Shown here piece by piece: positions 11,262 through 24,552 of a stretch of 64,000 nt of DNA. The first letter of the stretch is position 1. Every line of letters begins with the position of its first letter. Source of the DNA: Diplosphaera chodatii (lineage: Eukaryota > Chlorophyta > Trebouxiophyceae > Prasiolales > Stichococcaceae); NCBI GenBank assembly GCA_032358165.1, contig JAALGY010000012.1:1798001-1862000 (forward strand), in the 5' to 3' direction. A program made the position numbers and the translations under genes. The notes below the pieces were generated by a model. That model did no database searches. It worked only from the letters and a program-made list of their open reading frames with translations, and was not told where the DNA came from.

Positions 11262-13975
11262 CTAATGACGGCGGGCGCACTCTGGCAGGCGGCATATGTA
11301 CACAATCGGCACTGCGGAGGCGAGGCTGAGCACCATGCCAGCGGCAAAGGCGCCATACCTGCACGATAGTGCATCATCGTCAGTGGCTGCTGCCTCATAT
11401 TGATGCAGGTGAAATGCACATGTCAGACAACAAGCTTGCTGTCGGAGCAACACATGCTTCTGACCCAGGTGCAAAGTAGAGGTATACGGAATGTGGCTGA
11501 CGAGAGCAGCATGGTGCAGCTCCGTGTGCTATTGTCATATGAAACCTCTTCAAAACATGCTAAACCCACACATGCAATGCACTTCTATAAAAAGCTCCAT
11601 GTGTCAGCAAGCCAGGGTCGTGTGTACAGCCCGGGCGTCCTATGGGTCGGCTCATCCGGCAACAGACGCACCACAGGTCGTTGCACTCCTCGGCGGGCAG
11701 CTGCCAGTGGCGGCAGGCGGTGTCGGCCAGGGCGCCCAGGCCCCCGTTGATGACCAGGGGTGCGAGCAGTCCCAGCACAGCAGGGCATGCTACGCAGAAC
11801 CACAGCGGCACCTGCACATGTGGCAGTTGACCCATCGTGCCACTGCGCTGAGCAACGCAGCCCCACATAGCCTGGTGGTAACAACAAGCTCCACTCCTTC
11901 AACGGCATGACGCTGGACCACCGGCTTTGCACCACTTCGCAGCAGCAACTTCGTCAAGTTGTAGCGGAGGCTATGAGGCGTCTCAAAAGTGTGACATCAG
12001 GGAGCTTGATCAGAAGGATGCATGGGGTACTGTTGCTGAGGGTCACCTGATATGCAAATGCGATGCCAATTGCGGCTACTGCAGCCCGCAGGACAATCTG
12101 CGCCACTGTTGCCAGGCTGTGCTGATCCTGCAGTTTGAGACAGTATACAGCAACTGCAGACACATTTGAGTCTTTGACTAATGCACACATGCATGAGCAT
12201 CACAACCGTTCTGTGAAGCGGGTGCTGACAAACATCCCGACTGCGAATCTGTAAGCGAAATCACCTTGACGCCCACAAAGCGAGCAACTTGAGTGAACAT
12301 GCTGTCCGCAAACGCAGCCATGCCTTCGGGCATTGCCGCCAGACTGCGCATCTGCATCACAACGGTGCTGTCCAGCACGATGCGCCCTGTAGGCGGCATA
12401 TATGATGTGTGCATACAGGGCTGCAGCCATTGGGCAGGTAAGCTTTGTTGCAAGACTATACAGGTCACCATTCGGCAAGTGCAGTCCAGCAGCAGCACCA
12501 CACCTGATGACACATCGTACAATGCAAAGGGCGGCGACCCTGCTGGCTTGCGGAACGTTGCAGCTTCCAAACTGCAGGGCAGATAGGTTTATCAAGCAGG
12601 GCACAAGGTGAGGGGTTCTCCAATGTAAAGCAGAAGCTATTGAAAGCCTGCAGCAACAGCAGGTGCACAGGCGAGGGTCTGCAGCACAACACCTGATGGG
12701 GTACAGCCGGCGCTCGAGCGCGGACTCCAGCACGGCTGCAGCTTTGTTGATGGCAGGCACCGGCAGGCTGTCAGCCAGACCAGCAGTGTCTGATCCCACA
12801 ATGGCCATGAAACGCTGCTGAGGCGACCGCCTGCAGCAACACTGGCTTTGGTGGCGAACATTCATTGTCGTCCAATGGTTCAGAGCAACCCTGCCTGCCA
12901 CATGATATCACGAACGTCCAGTCGCCCAGTCGGGCCAGCATGCACCTGATGGGTGCTGGGCCATCCAGCACTGCTACAATCACTGCCTTGCTGTATGCAG
13001 AGGCATTGCGCGCCACTGATTGCATGGTGTCGCCGTGCGCTGCACCCGCAAATCAGGGATGTCACTGACGGCAGATATATGCGACGGTCACTACAAGGCG
13101 CAGATAGCTTGCCAAAGGACTGCACATGTCAAACGATAGAGGGCCCCAGCAGCTCACCTGCAATCTGTACAAATTGCAGCGTGCTGCCAAAGCCCCAAGA
13201 GCGTGCCAGACCCTCAGCACGGCTCTGCACACAGACTGCAGACTGCTGCACATTGCTTGATAGTTTCCAGATGTGCAATAATGGAATGCACAGGTAGAGT
13301 CAAGCAAGCAAGTCGCAGCAGCAGTCTGCATTCACCTGCAGCCAGGGCAGCTCACGGCTGATATTGATGTCTACAACCTGGTTGCTGTTGGCCACATCCC
13401 CTTCAGACGAGACCATGCCAGCACTGGACTGGTTGGCCTGGATGCTAAATGGCAGACGGCCACCAGCCAGTAACGCCGGCGGCATGGCTGGGAAGGCGAA
13501 AGTTGCTCCTGCAGCGCCTGCATGCAGCTTGTGTCTCCGCATGCAACGTCGAAAGCCAGCATGATCATGACATCATTATCATACTTGTCCGTCTCTCACC
13601 CATCCAACTGCAGCAGGAATTGCGACTGGCATCGGTTGACGATGCCATATGCAGCAGCATCAGGATGATGGGTCCCATTGCCACTGCACAGCAGCATGAG
13701 CTGGACACCTCACGCCGCATCCTTGAGGCCAGCGGACAACATGTCAGCACAAACGTGCGCAGACACACATCACACAGGCAAAGCGGCCTGCGGGACAAGG
13801 TCATGGAATTGTATGCTCCATGCCGAGCACCTGCAACAGCAAGTACGCCCAAACGTATCCAGCGGAAGCGGCGTTCCCGGGCCGCCTCAGTCTGAGCAGC
13901 ATCTGTCTCATCGATGTCCGCATCATGCATGGCGCTGGTCTGAACCGGCAGCAGAGGGTCACTGACGCTTGCCAT
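11262..13975 (-). CDS. Unrecognised multi-exon membrane protein with large lumenal or extracellular domain
   Basis: I do not recognise the family. ATG at 13975 begins MASVSDPLLPVQTSAM (a dileucine-type cytosolic start), then a basic segment RERRFRWIR and hydrophobic LGVLAVA. Exons that splice plausibly include FPAMPPALLAGGRLPFSIQ...ISRELPWLQ, GLARSWGFGSTLQFVQIA, ASAYSKAVIVAVLDGPAPI, RFMAIVGSDTAGLADSLPV, AVLESALERRLYPI, FRKPAGSPPFALYDVSS and AAFADSMFTQVARFVGVK. Three hydrophobic segments close the protein: IVLRAAVAAIGIAFAYQ, LWFCVACPAVLGLLAPLVI and FAAGMVLSLASAVPIVYI, ending PECARRH and a stop at 11262. This suggests one N-terminal anchor, a soluble domain and three C-terminal membrane helices. 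The exon joining near 13600-13800 could not be resolved. No ATPase or protease motif was found. Confidence 0.5.
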
Positions 13976-14730
13976 GCTGAAGATGGTAACACCGAATAGC
14001 ATGCGTCCATGCTTGTCTCGCAGCCTTGCAGAAATAGCACGTACCTGCTGACAGTGTCATCGTGTTGTCCAAGGGCCAATCTCCGGAATGACTCGAGGTT
14101 TTCAGGGTTCATCAGGCAAGATTGCCATCGGAGTGAAATTTCGAGTGGTGTGTTCAACATGGATACCTGGTGTTTGGAAGAGCGTGTGGCTGATGCCTGA
14201 ATAACCACACCGAGATAACGCAAGCTCAAAATCTGTTCACGACGGGCTATGATGCTTTAGGAGTGGCGTGGCATTCACATGTTGCATGCTTGAGCGGCAT
14301 GAGATAGAGTAAGCTGCCTCGTGAATTGCGATTACCCAGTGATATGCAAACACACAAGCATACACGATCGAGATGATTTAACAGTTTTAGCGCTGCTGCT
14401 ATTCATAGCATACCGCTTGCCCGCTCCCCATGTCCAGATTTGCCGCTGAAGTCTGCAACCTCTCAGCTCACAGTAGACGGTCCAGTGGGCCAGCTCACCA
14501 GATTGATGAGCCAGCATGGATGCCCACTGCACCTCAACCTGCTGCAAGCACTCTGTCACACTCCTGCAGTCGCTCTGCTGCATTCTTGCTGGATGAAGTC
14601 GATGCATTTCAGCAGTGGGGTTCTCTCTCTTGGTGATTGATTGCCCATTTCTCTCGGTGACTGCCGAACATCTGAGACTGGTCTGAGACTACTCTGCCCG
14701 CTGCTGACTGACGAGTTGACCTGCGCAGTC
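13976..14730. other. Intergenic region, no gene seen
   Basis: Between two minus-strand genes. Short frames only, none with motifs. It holds the promoter of the unknown membrane protein and the 3' UTR of the ABC1 kinase gene. Confidence 0.5.
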
Positions 14731-17700
14731 CTAGCCGCCGATGGCAGCCTGCTGGCGCGGGGGCGGGTTGTTGAACTTGGAGTCCGCAGGGTCACCGGCT
14801 TCCAGCTGCGGCTGCTGCTCGCCCTCCGCATAGCCGAATGCCAGCTTCACGGTGCGCGCAAGCATGCGCTGCTGTAAGCCAGCCAGGAGCGCCTGCCGCG
14901 CCTGCAGCCGCAGATCGTGTCAGGCATCTTCATATACGTGGTGGCATGTGGCACACTGCAGCACGACATCGCCGCTGCCAGGCATGTATTGTGATGGAAT
15001 ACCTCACCAATTTGCCACCGCAACATCACAGCTGCCGGTGCTGCCAATCTGCACCTGTCGAGTGACAGCACTTATGAGAGCAACCTTCCAGAGCGCACCT
15101 CGAGGGAACCCGGCAGCGCCGCCAGCTGCTGCAGGCGGGGCCAGTTGGGTCCCAGGGCCACCTGCACCTGGTCCAGCAGACCGCGCGCCTCCCACGGCAG
15201 CGGCAAACCCCAGGGACCGCTTCCCCTCACCTGGTGAGCACAGGAAACAGCTCGGGCATGTGCATGCCTGCTTGTGCCTGCCGAAGCTGTGGGGCTGATG
15301 ACAGATGCAGGATCTATTTGGGCTTGAAACCTGCCATGCCGGGGCCAATCCTGCAGAGATTCAGCGCGCTAGCAAGGCAAGCATGGATGACCTGCAGCAG
15401 AGGCTGTGGTGCCGCTAGGTTCATCTGTCGCTGCAGCACCAGCGCGATGCGCCGCGCCCGCCCGAGCAGCACCTGGATCCACAGACAGTTCCGGATGAGC
15501 AGCCAGCGCCTTTGGCCCACATCCCGCAATATGTGCAGGCCACACAGCGAAAAGCATTGTGCACGGTTGACCGAGGGTTGACATGCAGCACACGCAAGGT
15601 TTGCTAATTGTTTGTGAGCAGGCCTACCTGCTCTCCACGGAACACTGGCACCACACGCTCCGCAAGCTGGCGGCCGCCGCTCTGCTGTATCCGCTCCCGT
15701 GCTTGCTCTGCGCACAGGTGTCGATCTGGTCACATCATAACAGCCAGACGCCCAGAATGTCAAGCTGTCTGCCTAAATCAGCAGTTCTAAGCCAACCTTG
15801 TACCGTTTTAGTACTTGCTGACCAAAGCGTACCTGCTGCATAGGCATCAATGAGGCGTGTGACCTCCGCAATGAGTGGCAACCTGATGTTTGTGCCTTTG
15901 GCCGACAGCTGCAAGGCAGTGCATGTAAAGCGTCGGGCACAGGACGTCGAGTTGGGCTGTTCGACATGTTCACACGACCAGCACCTAATTTCCGACGGTT
16001 CAATTGATGTTGAAAGCGGACAGCGTGACCAGTAATAGTGTGCAGGGTCGTTTTCTTTTTTGACCACATGCAGGGACTCTGCAAACACTCACCACATACT
16101 CGGCGAGCAGCCACAGCTGATCGGCGGTGAGGTCGCTGCTCTTGGCACCCTCACGAAGGAGGTTGTCCAGCCGGTTCCAGCGGAACTGCCCATTTGCCAG
16201 CAGCATCTCCTCCAGCGAACGTCTGCAATCATGCAGAGCATAGAGGTAAGGGCCTTTCCTCGGAGTGCCTACTTACACTCCAGCTGCTTGGCGTGATACG
16301 TCTGTTGTGTGTGGTATTGCAGAAGTGGGCTTGCCTGAGCTGGGGAGCTGGGTCTGTGAGGATGCGGCGCGCCATGTACCTGCAGAGGATCACCCAACTG
16401 GTGCTCAACATTACAGGGCAAGAATGGTAGTGAAGCGAGGGTAACCTGTGCAACATAATGGACCCAACCCAATACCCAAGCCCAAATCCTAGTAGACTAC
16501 AGCCGCTAGAGACAATTGTGATGTGCATGCACGCTCACGGGTAGGCGGCTGCCAGCAGCTTGTAGTTGGGGTCTGCCGAGAGGGCAAGGCCCTCCAGCAC
16601 CGTGAGCGAGCGCAGGATGAGCGCATAGTATGCTGGCACACGGAATGGGTACTGGAACAGCACCTGCAAACGACATGAGGCCAGGCGATGTAGTGATAAA
16701 AGATGCAGACGCTGAGCTCAATGCTGCTTCCAATAAATCAGCATGTAGAAAGCAATGATGAACGGGAACGCACCTCTCCCAGGCCGTCCACGATGGCTCG
16801 GAAGTTTAGCTCAGACACGCTGCGGTCCATGACCTGGTAAAACAGCAACAGTGCAGAGTTGCACAATGGTCAGAGAGCCATTCGTGGTGATACAGACAGG
16901 TACACCTCTGCTCTCGTTGATGAAGGGGGTGAGTACGGCCAGCGTCATTGCCTGACCTCGTCGAAGAACTTGGCCAGCTCTGGAGCAATGGGTGACGTGT
17001 CGATGCTGCGGTCCATGAAATCCAGCTCGTAATAGTCCTCGCACATTGCCTGCAAAGTGGAACCACCGGTCTTCCCCAAGCCAATGCGGTGGCATGCTGA
17101 ATAGCAAACAGCTGTGAGCTCAAGCCTGATACGACATGAACTGCATTACAGCATGCACACATGCATGCAGGCAACTCACATTGTAGTCTCTGTTGACGAG
17201 ATGTGTGACGTGAGAAATGATCGCAAGCCTGGCTTCTCTTGGTGCTGAGCTCATCATACCAAAGTCTGCAACAGGATCAGGTTCCCGTGTTGTTGGGACT
17301 CACCGCATGTCAAACACTGCAACATTATGTCATGCATCCAGAGTTTCGGAGCGGTCTTCACCCAGATATACAAGATCGCCGCTGGTGGTAGCTAGCAGGT
17401 TGCCTGCAGCCAGAACACAGGATTCAAGCATCCCGCAGTAGTTCCTTTGCATGTGGCGATTGCTGCTGATTATGCAACCAAGAATCTGCTGATCACGCAA
17501 CCAAGACTGGGAGGGCACGGGTCTGCATTCCTGCGCACCAGGATGAGGATCTGCGTGGAAGAAGCCGTGTTCCAGCAGCTGCCGCAGCGTGCACTGGATG
17601 CCCACCTGTACAATGACAACATACCCAGCTACTGCCATTGACTACACAGCACAGAACTGCTGGCAAAGGCGTCGTGTCACCAAACAAACATGGCGTCTGA

Positions 17701-19832
17701 TCACAAGCAGAGATGCGACCCCAATGTGAGGGTTGGACAGGTTCGCACATTCACAAAGTCGACGATGTTGAGGCCGGCGGCGTCCATCCTCGGCTTGTCT
17801 GTCAGCTTCACGCCGTCGATCCACTCCATGGTCAGCACACGTCGCCCGGTCGCCTCCCACAGGATGGCGGGCGTTCGCACCCGCGGCACATGGGAGTACA
17901 ACTCCCCAAAGCGCTCGCAGCTGTGCCCCTCCTATGTTTGATGGTGTTCAGATGTGTGCTTGGGGGTGACGGGAAAGTACAAACGATCTGGTGAGCCAAC
18001 TGTGCACTCTTGCAGCATAACGGTTCCTGCTTCTGTTTACCTGGATGTAGTCAAGCTCGCCTGCGCAGCATGACAGTTGGTTTTATCAGGTTCACCGGCA
18101 CATGACCAGGACTGTCCACCGGAAACTTCCGAGGCATTAGATTTGAGGTACGACTAATGGCCAGGTACGACTAATGGCCAGGAAAGCTGTCTCACCAAAC
18201 AGGCGGGCAGCAAACTCGTCAACCAGCGGGACCAGCGGCTGAATGGGAAGCGAAGTCACCTGCAGCATGAGAGGATGCTCAGCCATCCTGCAGAGCATGC
18301 TACTCAGGAACACTGCAGCTATATCCACATCTGGGAGTTTTTAAACAAGCAGTGGTCTGATTCTGCGTCTGACTTTGCGTCCACCATACATAGCAACACT
18401 GTGCACGAGGCTGACAGACTGATGTCACCTGCGGCAGATAGCGATCGACGGCTGCCATGAGGCGGCGCAGCAGCAGCATGTCCATCGCAATGGACTCGCC
18501 AATGCGCGGTCGCTGCACCTTCACTGCAACCCGCTGCCCTGTGGATTTCAGGCGCCCTCTGTACACCTGACCCAAGCTGGCAGCTGCAACTGGCACTGGC
18601 GTGAGCTTGCTAAACACCTCTGTCACCTGCAAAAGCAGACAGCGTAAATGCTACTGCTGTCATCAAGAAGTTGGAGAATGTGCCACGTTACTGATCTGGC
18701 CGGCCGCTTGTCACAGGCAGATGGCAACTGCAGGCAATCAGGTTGGCGGCGTGAGCAGCGTGCGCACAGCATGCGCTAACGCAGCTCACCGGCCGGCCCA
18801 GATCCTCCTGAATGAGCGCGAGCGCGGTGGGTGTGTCGAAGGGCGGCAGCTGGTCCTGCAGCTGCGCCAGCGCCTCCAGGTACGGTTTCGGCAGCAAGTC
18901 TGGCCGCGACGACAGCGCCTGCCCCACCTGCAGGTGCACAGGACATGCGTGAGAACGACCAGCACCTCCTGCTGCGTCGGGACCCAGCAAGCCGTGCGTG
19001 CACAGGCGGCTGCACGCCAGAAGAGCAAGCAGCGCATGCTGACCTTGACAAAGGAAGGGCCCAGCCGAGCGAGGATGGCCTGCAGCTCGACCGCGCGCCT
19101 GCCCATGTTGGTCTCAAAGGTGCCCGTCGCAGAGTCCTGTGTTGCCGGACGCCAAGGTTTGCTGGAGGACATGTCAAATGTGAGGCCGGCGCCAACCCAG
19201 ATGATCTGCATGGTCACCCTCCAATGACGCTATCATTGCTGCTACACAGCAGCTGGGGGCAGTGCCGCTCTCGACCTTGGCCAGGGCGGTGATGAACCCT
19301 CCGAGTGTGGCGGCAATGCGCAGCGCCCGCAGGTTGATTGCGAGCCGCCGGCGCCCCAGCACCGCTGCAAGCCGGTCCGGGTCGTAGCGCACGCCCATAT
19401 CGGACAGCAGCTGCGGCATCTCGGGCAGCAGCGTGCCGAGATTCATTGCGTCCAGCTGCGGGGCCAGCAAAAAAGTCAGCAAGCATGCTGTCGCAACTAT
19501 TTTGCGGTCAAAATATTGCACAGGACTCGCTTCTGGGACAGAAGCTGGAGGTGATGCAAAATGATTACCCAGCCGTTCTGGTTTGCGTCAAGCGGCGGAG
19601 GTGTTGCCGTGATCTCCGGTGTACGGCGCAGCATCGTGGCATGTGTTCGGGTCTGTCGGGCTGCTGCTCGTTTGGTACCGGCTGGGGTCCCAGCGCCTAT
19701 GCGGTCACCGGGCGGACGTAGCCGGACTGGTGATCGATGCTGCTGCAGCGCTTGCATATGCAAGTCCGCTGTGCGTCCGCCCACGCCGGCCTGGGGCGGC
19801 ATGATGAGCGGCCACAAATGTAGTTTGTACAC
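14731..19832 (-). CDS. ABC1/UbiB-family atypical kinase, chloroplast ABC1K-like
   Basis: ABC1 kinases regulate prenyl-lipid and quinone metabolism; plastid members sit on plastoglobules. The family's motifs appear in order: VRYDPDRLAAVLGRRRLAI, LGPSFVK joined to VGQALSSRPDLLP (the KxGQ motif), LQDQLPPFDTP, AAASLGQVYRG (Ala-rich loop), VAVKVQRP (nucleotide Lys), ELDYIQEGHSCERF, HGFFHADPHPG and DFGMMS (catalytic and metal residues). Conserved C-lobe pieces follow, such as YYELDFMDRS, FQYPFRVPAYYALILRSL and RWNRLDNLLREG. The last exon is clear: QALLAGLQQRMLARTVKLAF through QQAAIGG and a stop at 14731. The closest family I recall is plastid ABC1K1/K3. The start is uncertain: an R/A/T-rich exon beginning at ATG 19832 (or the inner ATG before LRRTPEITATPPP) could supply a transit peptide before LDAMNLGTLLPEM. 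Confidence 0.85.
18147..18180. repeat. Perfect 17-bp tandem duplication in an ABC1K intron
   Basis: The unit GGTACGACTAATGGCCA occurs twice head to tail, inside an intron just beside the exon encoding FAARLFG. It looks like a recent slippage or repair duplication with no coding effect. Confidence 0.9.
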
Positions 19833-20821
19833 TATCAGCGAACAAATGAGACCCCGAGCGCTGCGTGCATCACAGCAGTCAAGGCGACATACATTCTACG
19901 GCGATGCCACACAATCAAAATCACGCTGTGTGCCCAGGTATCCAACCACCAGTCACCCTGGAAAGGCTATCTCAGAAAGTCTTGCATGCGTGGCGTGGGC
20001 AGTATGAGCAGCACAATCGGCATCCGATCCGCAAAGCACTTCTGGTCATCTGGTGATAGCAGAATCGGATCCGTCAGCTGGATACCCGAGTCCCGAGCCG
20101 AGTGGGCAATCAGTGCCAATTACTCAGCACGGTACGTGTCAGAAGTCGGCCAACGCTGCAGGTTTGTATATTGGGACCGGCTAGGTCGCACAACAGCCCT
20201 CACCCCGGCGTGGGTGCAGGCACAACGACGTGGTCCCGTGAAGCTGGAACAAAAGGGTGCACCCGCAAACGCCAGGTGTGTGCCCTGCTATCTGACACCG
20301 TCCTTGCTCGTCCATCAAGAAGAGCGCAGTGTTTGCTATAGGTAGTCGAAAGCTGCCGTGTTGTAGAGCGACGTGGCTGTGACGGCATGCGTACTGGCAT
20401 GCTCACCGCGAAGAGCCCGGCGCTGCACCTTTTGGGACGCTCCTGCGCCATGTCATGCTGCAGCGTGCGCTGGGCACTTGCTTCGGCCCCCGCGCTGCCT
20501 GCATGAATGTAGATGCACACGACGGGGCACGGCGGCGCAGCAATTTGATGTGAGGGTTCGGATGTGGGAGGGGAGGTGCAGGCACCGCCTTCAGCGCTGA
20601 ATGATACCCAGGCCCAGCCTGGTCCGCAGCCGCTAGTGCCCCGAACATCCTCATGAAACGCCATACTGGCTGTACAGCCTGCCGCCGGCTGAGCAGGGGG
20701 GCTGGTGTGCTTGTCTCTGCGGTTGTACCACAACACGAGCCACCAACGCCTCACACGTGAACTTCACCTGACACCGTCAAGGCTTCCAGGCGGGCCGCTC
20801 TCTTCTTGCAGGGTTCAAGCC
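19833..20821. promoter_or_regulatory. Divergent upstream region of ABC1K and SBP-box genes
   Basis: About 1 kb between head-to-head starts at 19832 (-) and 20822 (+). No coding frame with motifs was seen. By position it must contain both promoters; no specific element was identified by eye. Confidence 0.5.
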
Positions 20822-23800
20822 ATGTCGCACATGCACGCGATGTTGCGAGCCGCCGACGCAGATTATGCAGATGGACCAGACAGCAGTCTGGACGAGAAAC
20901 GGAACAACAAGTTCAAGTGCCGGGTAGGCCTTGTGGCCACGATGGCTTGATCCGCCTCAGAACATGTTGTGGAATGAGCAACCTGCATCCGGACTCCTGG
21001 TATGATCACATCATTGGCGCCGCCAGGGCGTCTCGCAACATGCGCACCTCCATGGCCACACGCACTGACCTTGTTCCTGAGCACGATGCATCACAAACGC
21101 GCAGGTTGACGGCTGCAAGCGGCATCTGTCGCGTGAAAAGACGTACTTCAGGCGCTATCGGTGCTGCATGAGCCACTCAAAGCAGCCAGCAGTCCTTGTG
21201 GAGGGTCAAGTGCGGCGGTGGTGCCAGCAATGCTGCTGCTTCCATGAGCTGGCTGCCTTCGACGGCGAGAAGCGGTGAGAGATCAGCAATACGGGGGCCA
21301 CCTTTCGAGCGATCAACCATACCACAGCTGCAGCAAACCTCCATTTGAGCACTGCTGTTACTGAGTGGCCTTGCGTACCCATGTCCGCAGGAACTGCCGT
21401 GAGCGCCTCGCGATGCACAACGACCGGCGTAACAAACGAAAAAATAACCCTGCTGCGACGCGAGAGCCGTCTTCGCGCGTGGCGCACGCCTGCGCATCGC
21501 CTTCGGCAGCCACCGCGGCACTCACCTCAGCCCAGCAGCAGCTGCAGCAGCAGCATCATTCCCAACAGCAGCACCACCAGCAGCACCAGCGGCACGGGCG
21601 GGGCGGCCTGCGGGATGCAGGCCACGTGGGCAAGGTGGCACGAACCCTCACCAGCCTGCAGACCGCGCTGTCAGGGCCTGACCTGAGGGCGAACAGCCAC
21701 AGCAGCCCGCAGCACGGAGGCAAGCGCCAGAGGCTGTCAGACGCCCCACAGCTGCTGCAGCCGGACCTTGGCAGCCAACATGCGCTGCTGGCGTCGATGT
21801 TGGCCCAGGGCGGCTTCGGCGGCGGCCTGAGCCCCGGCAGCCTCAACCCCTGCGCAATGCAGCCCCAGGCCCAGGCGCTCCAGCACAGCAGCATGTTTGG
21901 CACCGCCCACGGCTTCCACCCAGCTGGCCTGCTGAGCCCCGCAGCTACCGCTCTCACCACCCAGCAGCAAGCGTACCAAGACGCCCTGGCGGCGGTGTCG
22001 GCGGTGCAGTCGCTGCAGGCGCAGCAGGATCCGCTGGCGGCGGCGGCCGCTGCACACCGCGCCGCTGCCGGACACGACGCCAGCAGCCGGCTGGCGCTGC
22101 TGGCTGGGCAGCTCGTCGCAGCGCAGGCTGCGGCGGGCGCCAACCCCTTTGCCGGCCCCGCGTCGCAGCTGCTCAGCGCGTCGTCGGCGTCTGCCGGCGG
22201 CAGCGGCGAGGGGCTCAGGGCGCCCAGCATCGACTTGCCCGCCGCCGCCGCGGTGTACCTGCAGGCGCTGCAGGCCGCCCGGCAGCAGGCAGCGCAGCAG
22301 TCGGCCCAGCAGGTGGCGCAGCAGGCGCACTCCAGTGCGCTGTTGCTGCAGAGCCTGAGGTCCAGCAGCCTCAAGGTCGGGGTTCCGCCGCAGCACAGCA
22401 GCGCGCCGCCGCCCATGGGCCACCTGCTGGCGGCTGGCCGCGAGCTCAGTCTGAACAGCGTGTACAGCCAGCCAGGCACAAGCGCAGCGCTGCGCTCCAG
22501 TTCGGTGGGTGCGGCGAGCGTCGCCCAGCAACCGGCCAAACCCATGGCCAGCCGCCGAGGCAGCGGCCTGACCGAGCAGCTGAGCGACACATCGCTGTGG
22601 AGCCGGCGGTCCAGCAACACTGCAGTTGATGCTGGGATGTGGTTGCCACCGGCCGCCGCTGCATCAATGGCAGCCGCCGCCGCCGCTGCTGACAGCAGCC
22701 TGCGGACACAGTCTGTGACCACCCTGCCCCGCAGCACGCCCCCGCCTGTGGCCGAGGTGAATCAACCACCCCATTTCCAGCCTGCTGTCACTGAGAAAAT
22801 ACCTGATTGTGTGACTGCTTCCAAGTAATTGCCTGACAGGCTACTCTATCATGCAGGTGCCAGCCCTCAGGCAAGAGCAGCCGGGCATCAGCTCACTTGA
22901 CCTGGCGACGCCGGTGCAGGGGCATTATGGCGCCATGCGCAAGGCCGGCGCCGAGGGCTGCACCTACCTCCATGCACAGCTCATGCAGGTGCTAGAACAT
23001 GCCAGACACACGTATCCCGAGATCGCTGCTGCTGCTGGGCCTGCATCGGCTATGGCTCGCATTGTGTGGTACAGCTGAAGTTCGGCGTGTCCCGGCTGCA
23101 GGCGCATGCAGCTGCCAGGGGGCGAGACGCCGCGGCACAGGCAGCTCCACCGCCGTCCCCGGCTGTGGCAGGCGCTGAGGCCATGCCGCAGCAGAAGGCG
23201 GAGTGGGCCACCATTGTGCAGTATGCCGCTGCTGCATCCGGGATACGCTCTGCGCTGCAGGTGCAGAAGATGTTCACAATGCGGCGACCTCGGTTTCGTT
23301 AGCCTGCCATGTGTGCCACCCTGCCGTGGTAGCTGATTGCGTACATGCTTCTTCGATGCAGTTCACTGCATGCATCCTCCAGGTTGCCATACCACTAGTG
23401 CGTATGACACAAAGTGGTGACAGGTGTGTCTGACACCAAGTAGTGACATGGAGACACACTGCGATGGCTGCAGTCTGTGGAGTGGAAGCCAGCTGCGGAG
23501 CTGGGCAGCCGAGTCTGGTGGCAGCGACGACTCGGCGCTCTAGCACTGTTGGTAAGGGTTTTTGCTTGCTGTGTTCTCTGCGGCATGCTCCAGACGCGGC
23601 ATGCTTTTTGAGGGTCTGCGCTCAAACAGGCCTCCTGCATGCCTGATGCGCTATTGCACTGGGTGACACATGCATGATCTGCCATGCTGCAGGTGCGCCT
23701 TGGAGCAGCAGGTGGAGTGCCAGAACGAGAGTACACCGGGCTGCTAGCGCTCCTGGAGATGAGCTTGCGGCTCGCACGTGCTGCAGCCATCAGCAAATGA
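20822..23800 (+). CDS. SBP-box (SQUAMOSA promoter-binding-like) transcription factor
   Basis: Green-lineage DNA-binding regulator acting in the nucleus. Exons: 20822-20923, 21104-21274, 21391-22756, 22857-22988, 23075-23260, 23474-23551, 23693-23800. The SBP domain spans the first three: CRVDGCKRHLSREKTYFRRY, then RCCMSHSKQPAVLVEGQ, then RWCQQCCCFHELAAFDGEKR joined to NCRERLAMHNDRRNKRK. It keeps the cysteine/histidine ligands of both zinc sites (CQQC...H...C for the second) and the bipartite basic nuclear signal overlapping the second site. A long low-complexity region follows, rich in Q, H, S and A (QQQLQQQHHSQQQHHQQHQR). The C-terminal exons give LKFGVSRLQAHAAARGRD, EWKPAAELGSRVWWQRR and EYTGLLALLEMSLRLARAAA before the stop. 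The domain lies close to the N-terminus, after only about 30 residues. Targets unknown; GTAC-core sites are the family norm. Confidence 0.92.
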
Positions 23801-24552
23801 GCCTGGAAAGGCCAGCACTTGGTAGCAGCGGAGAACCTCCCACTTGTTGATTGGTATCATTAGGCAGACAAGCACATCCGATCCAGTACTGTGTGCCCAC
23901 GCGGATGTTGCCACGAGCACACGAAAGCTCTGGCACCGCCGGCCAACACCTTCTGATATCTGTGGACCCTGCCGCAGCTGGCAGCGTGACGCGTGCAGAA
24001 CACATTTGTTGCTTGCTTGCCTGAACTTGTAGTATAGGTATATAACTAAGTGTTTCATGTGCCAGCTTTTTGCCGCAGAGTGCGTGTGGTATGTGGGGTT
24101 AGTGGTAATCCTGAGGCTAAGTTGCACCACCTTGGCAGCTCAAAGAAGTCCTCACCTGTCAGGCAGTCATGACAGCCGCCACTCAGGTGCCGGCGGTCGC
24201 GCCACGTCTAGCCATCTGCAGATCTGCATCGCAGTTGACCAATTGTTGCTTGCAAGTTTATTTAGTTGCAATCATCATCAAAGAGACATGTATTGATGTG
24301 CAGACGCTGTCGCTTTTGTTGACTGGTTTCAGCTTTTCAGATACAGCTGGGCAGGCGTGGCATTGGCCAAATCACCTCTGGTCGTTCGGACCCTGCAGCA
24401 AATTGGTAGCAGCCCTGCTTGAAACCCGCTGCGACGATGCAGTAGATTTGCATTGGGCGCTACGTCCGTTTGCTACAGAGCTGCTCCATCCGGAAGCAAC
24501 AGTTGCATTGCTTGCGTCGCCAGCCAGCAGCTTCTATACAGAGCTGTGCATT
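23801..24552. other. Intergenic region upstream of the D27-like gene
   Basis: About 750 bases between two plus-strand genes. A frame open from 24169 leads into the D27 ORF, but its product lacks family similarity and is read as 5' UTR. Nothing else was recognised. Confidence 0.5.

Noticed and set aside
21556..22737. 393-residue minus-strand frame opposite the SBP-box gene
   Set aside because: A shadow of the CAG/GCN-rich coding exon, rich in Cys, Arg and Ala, without domain signals.
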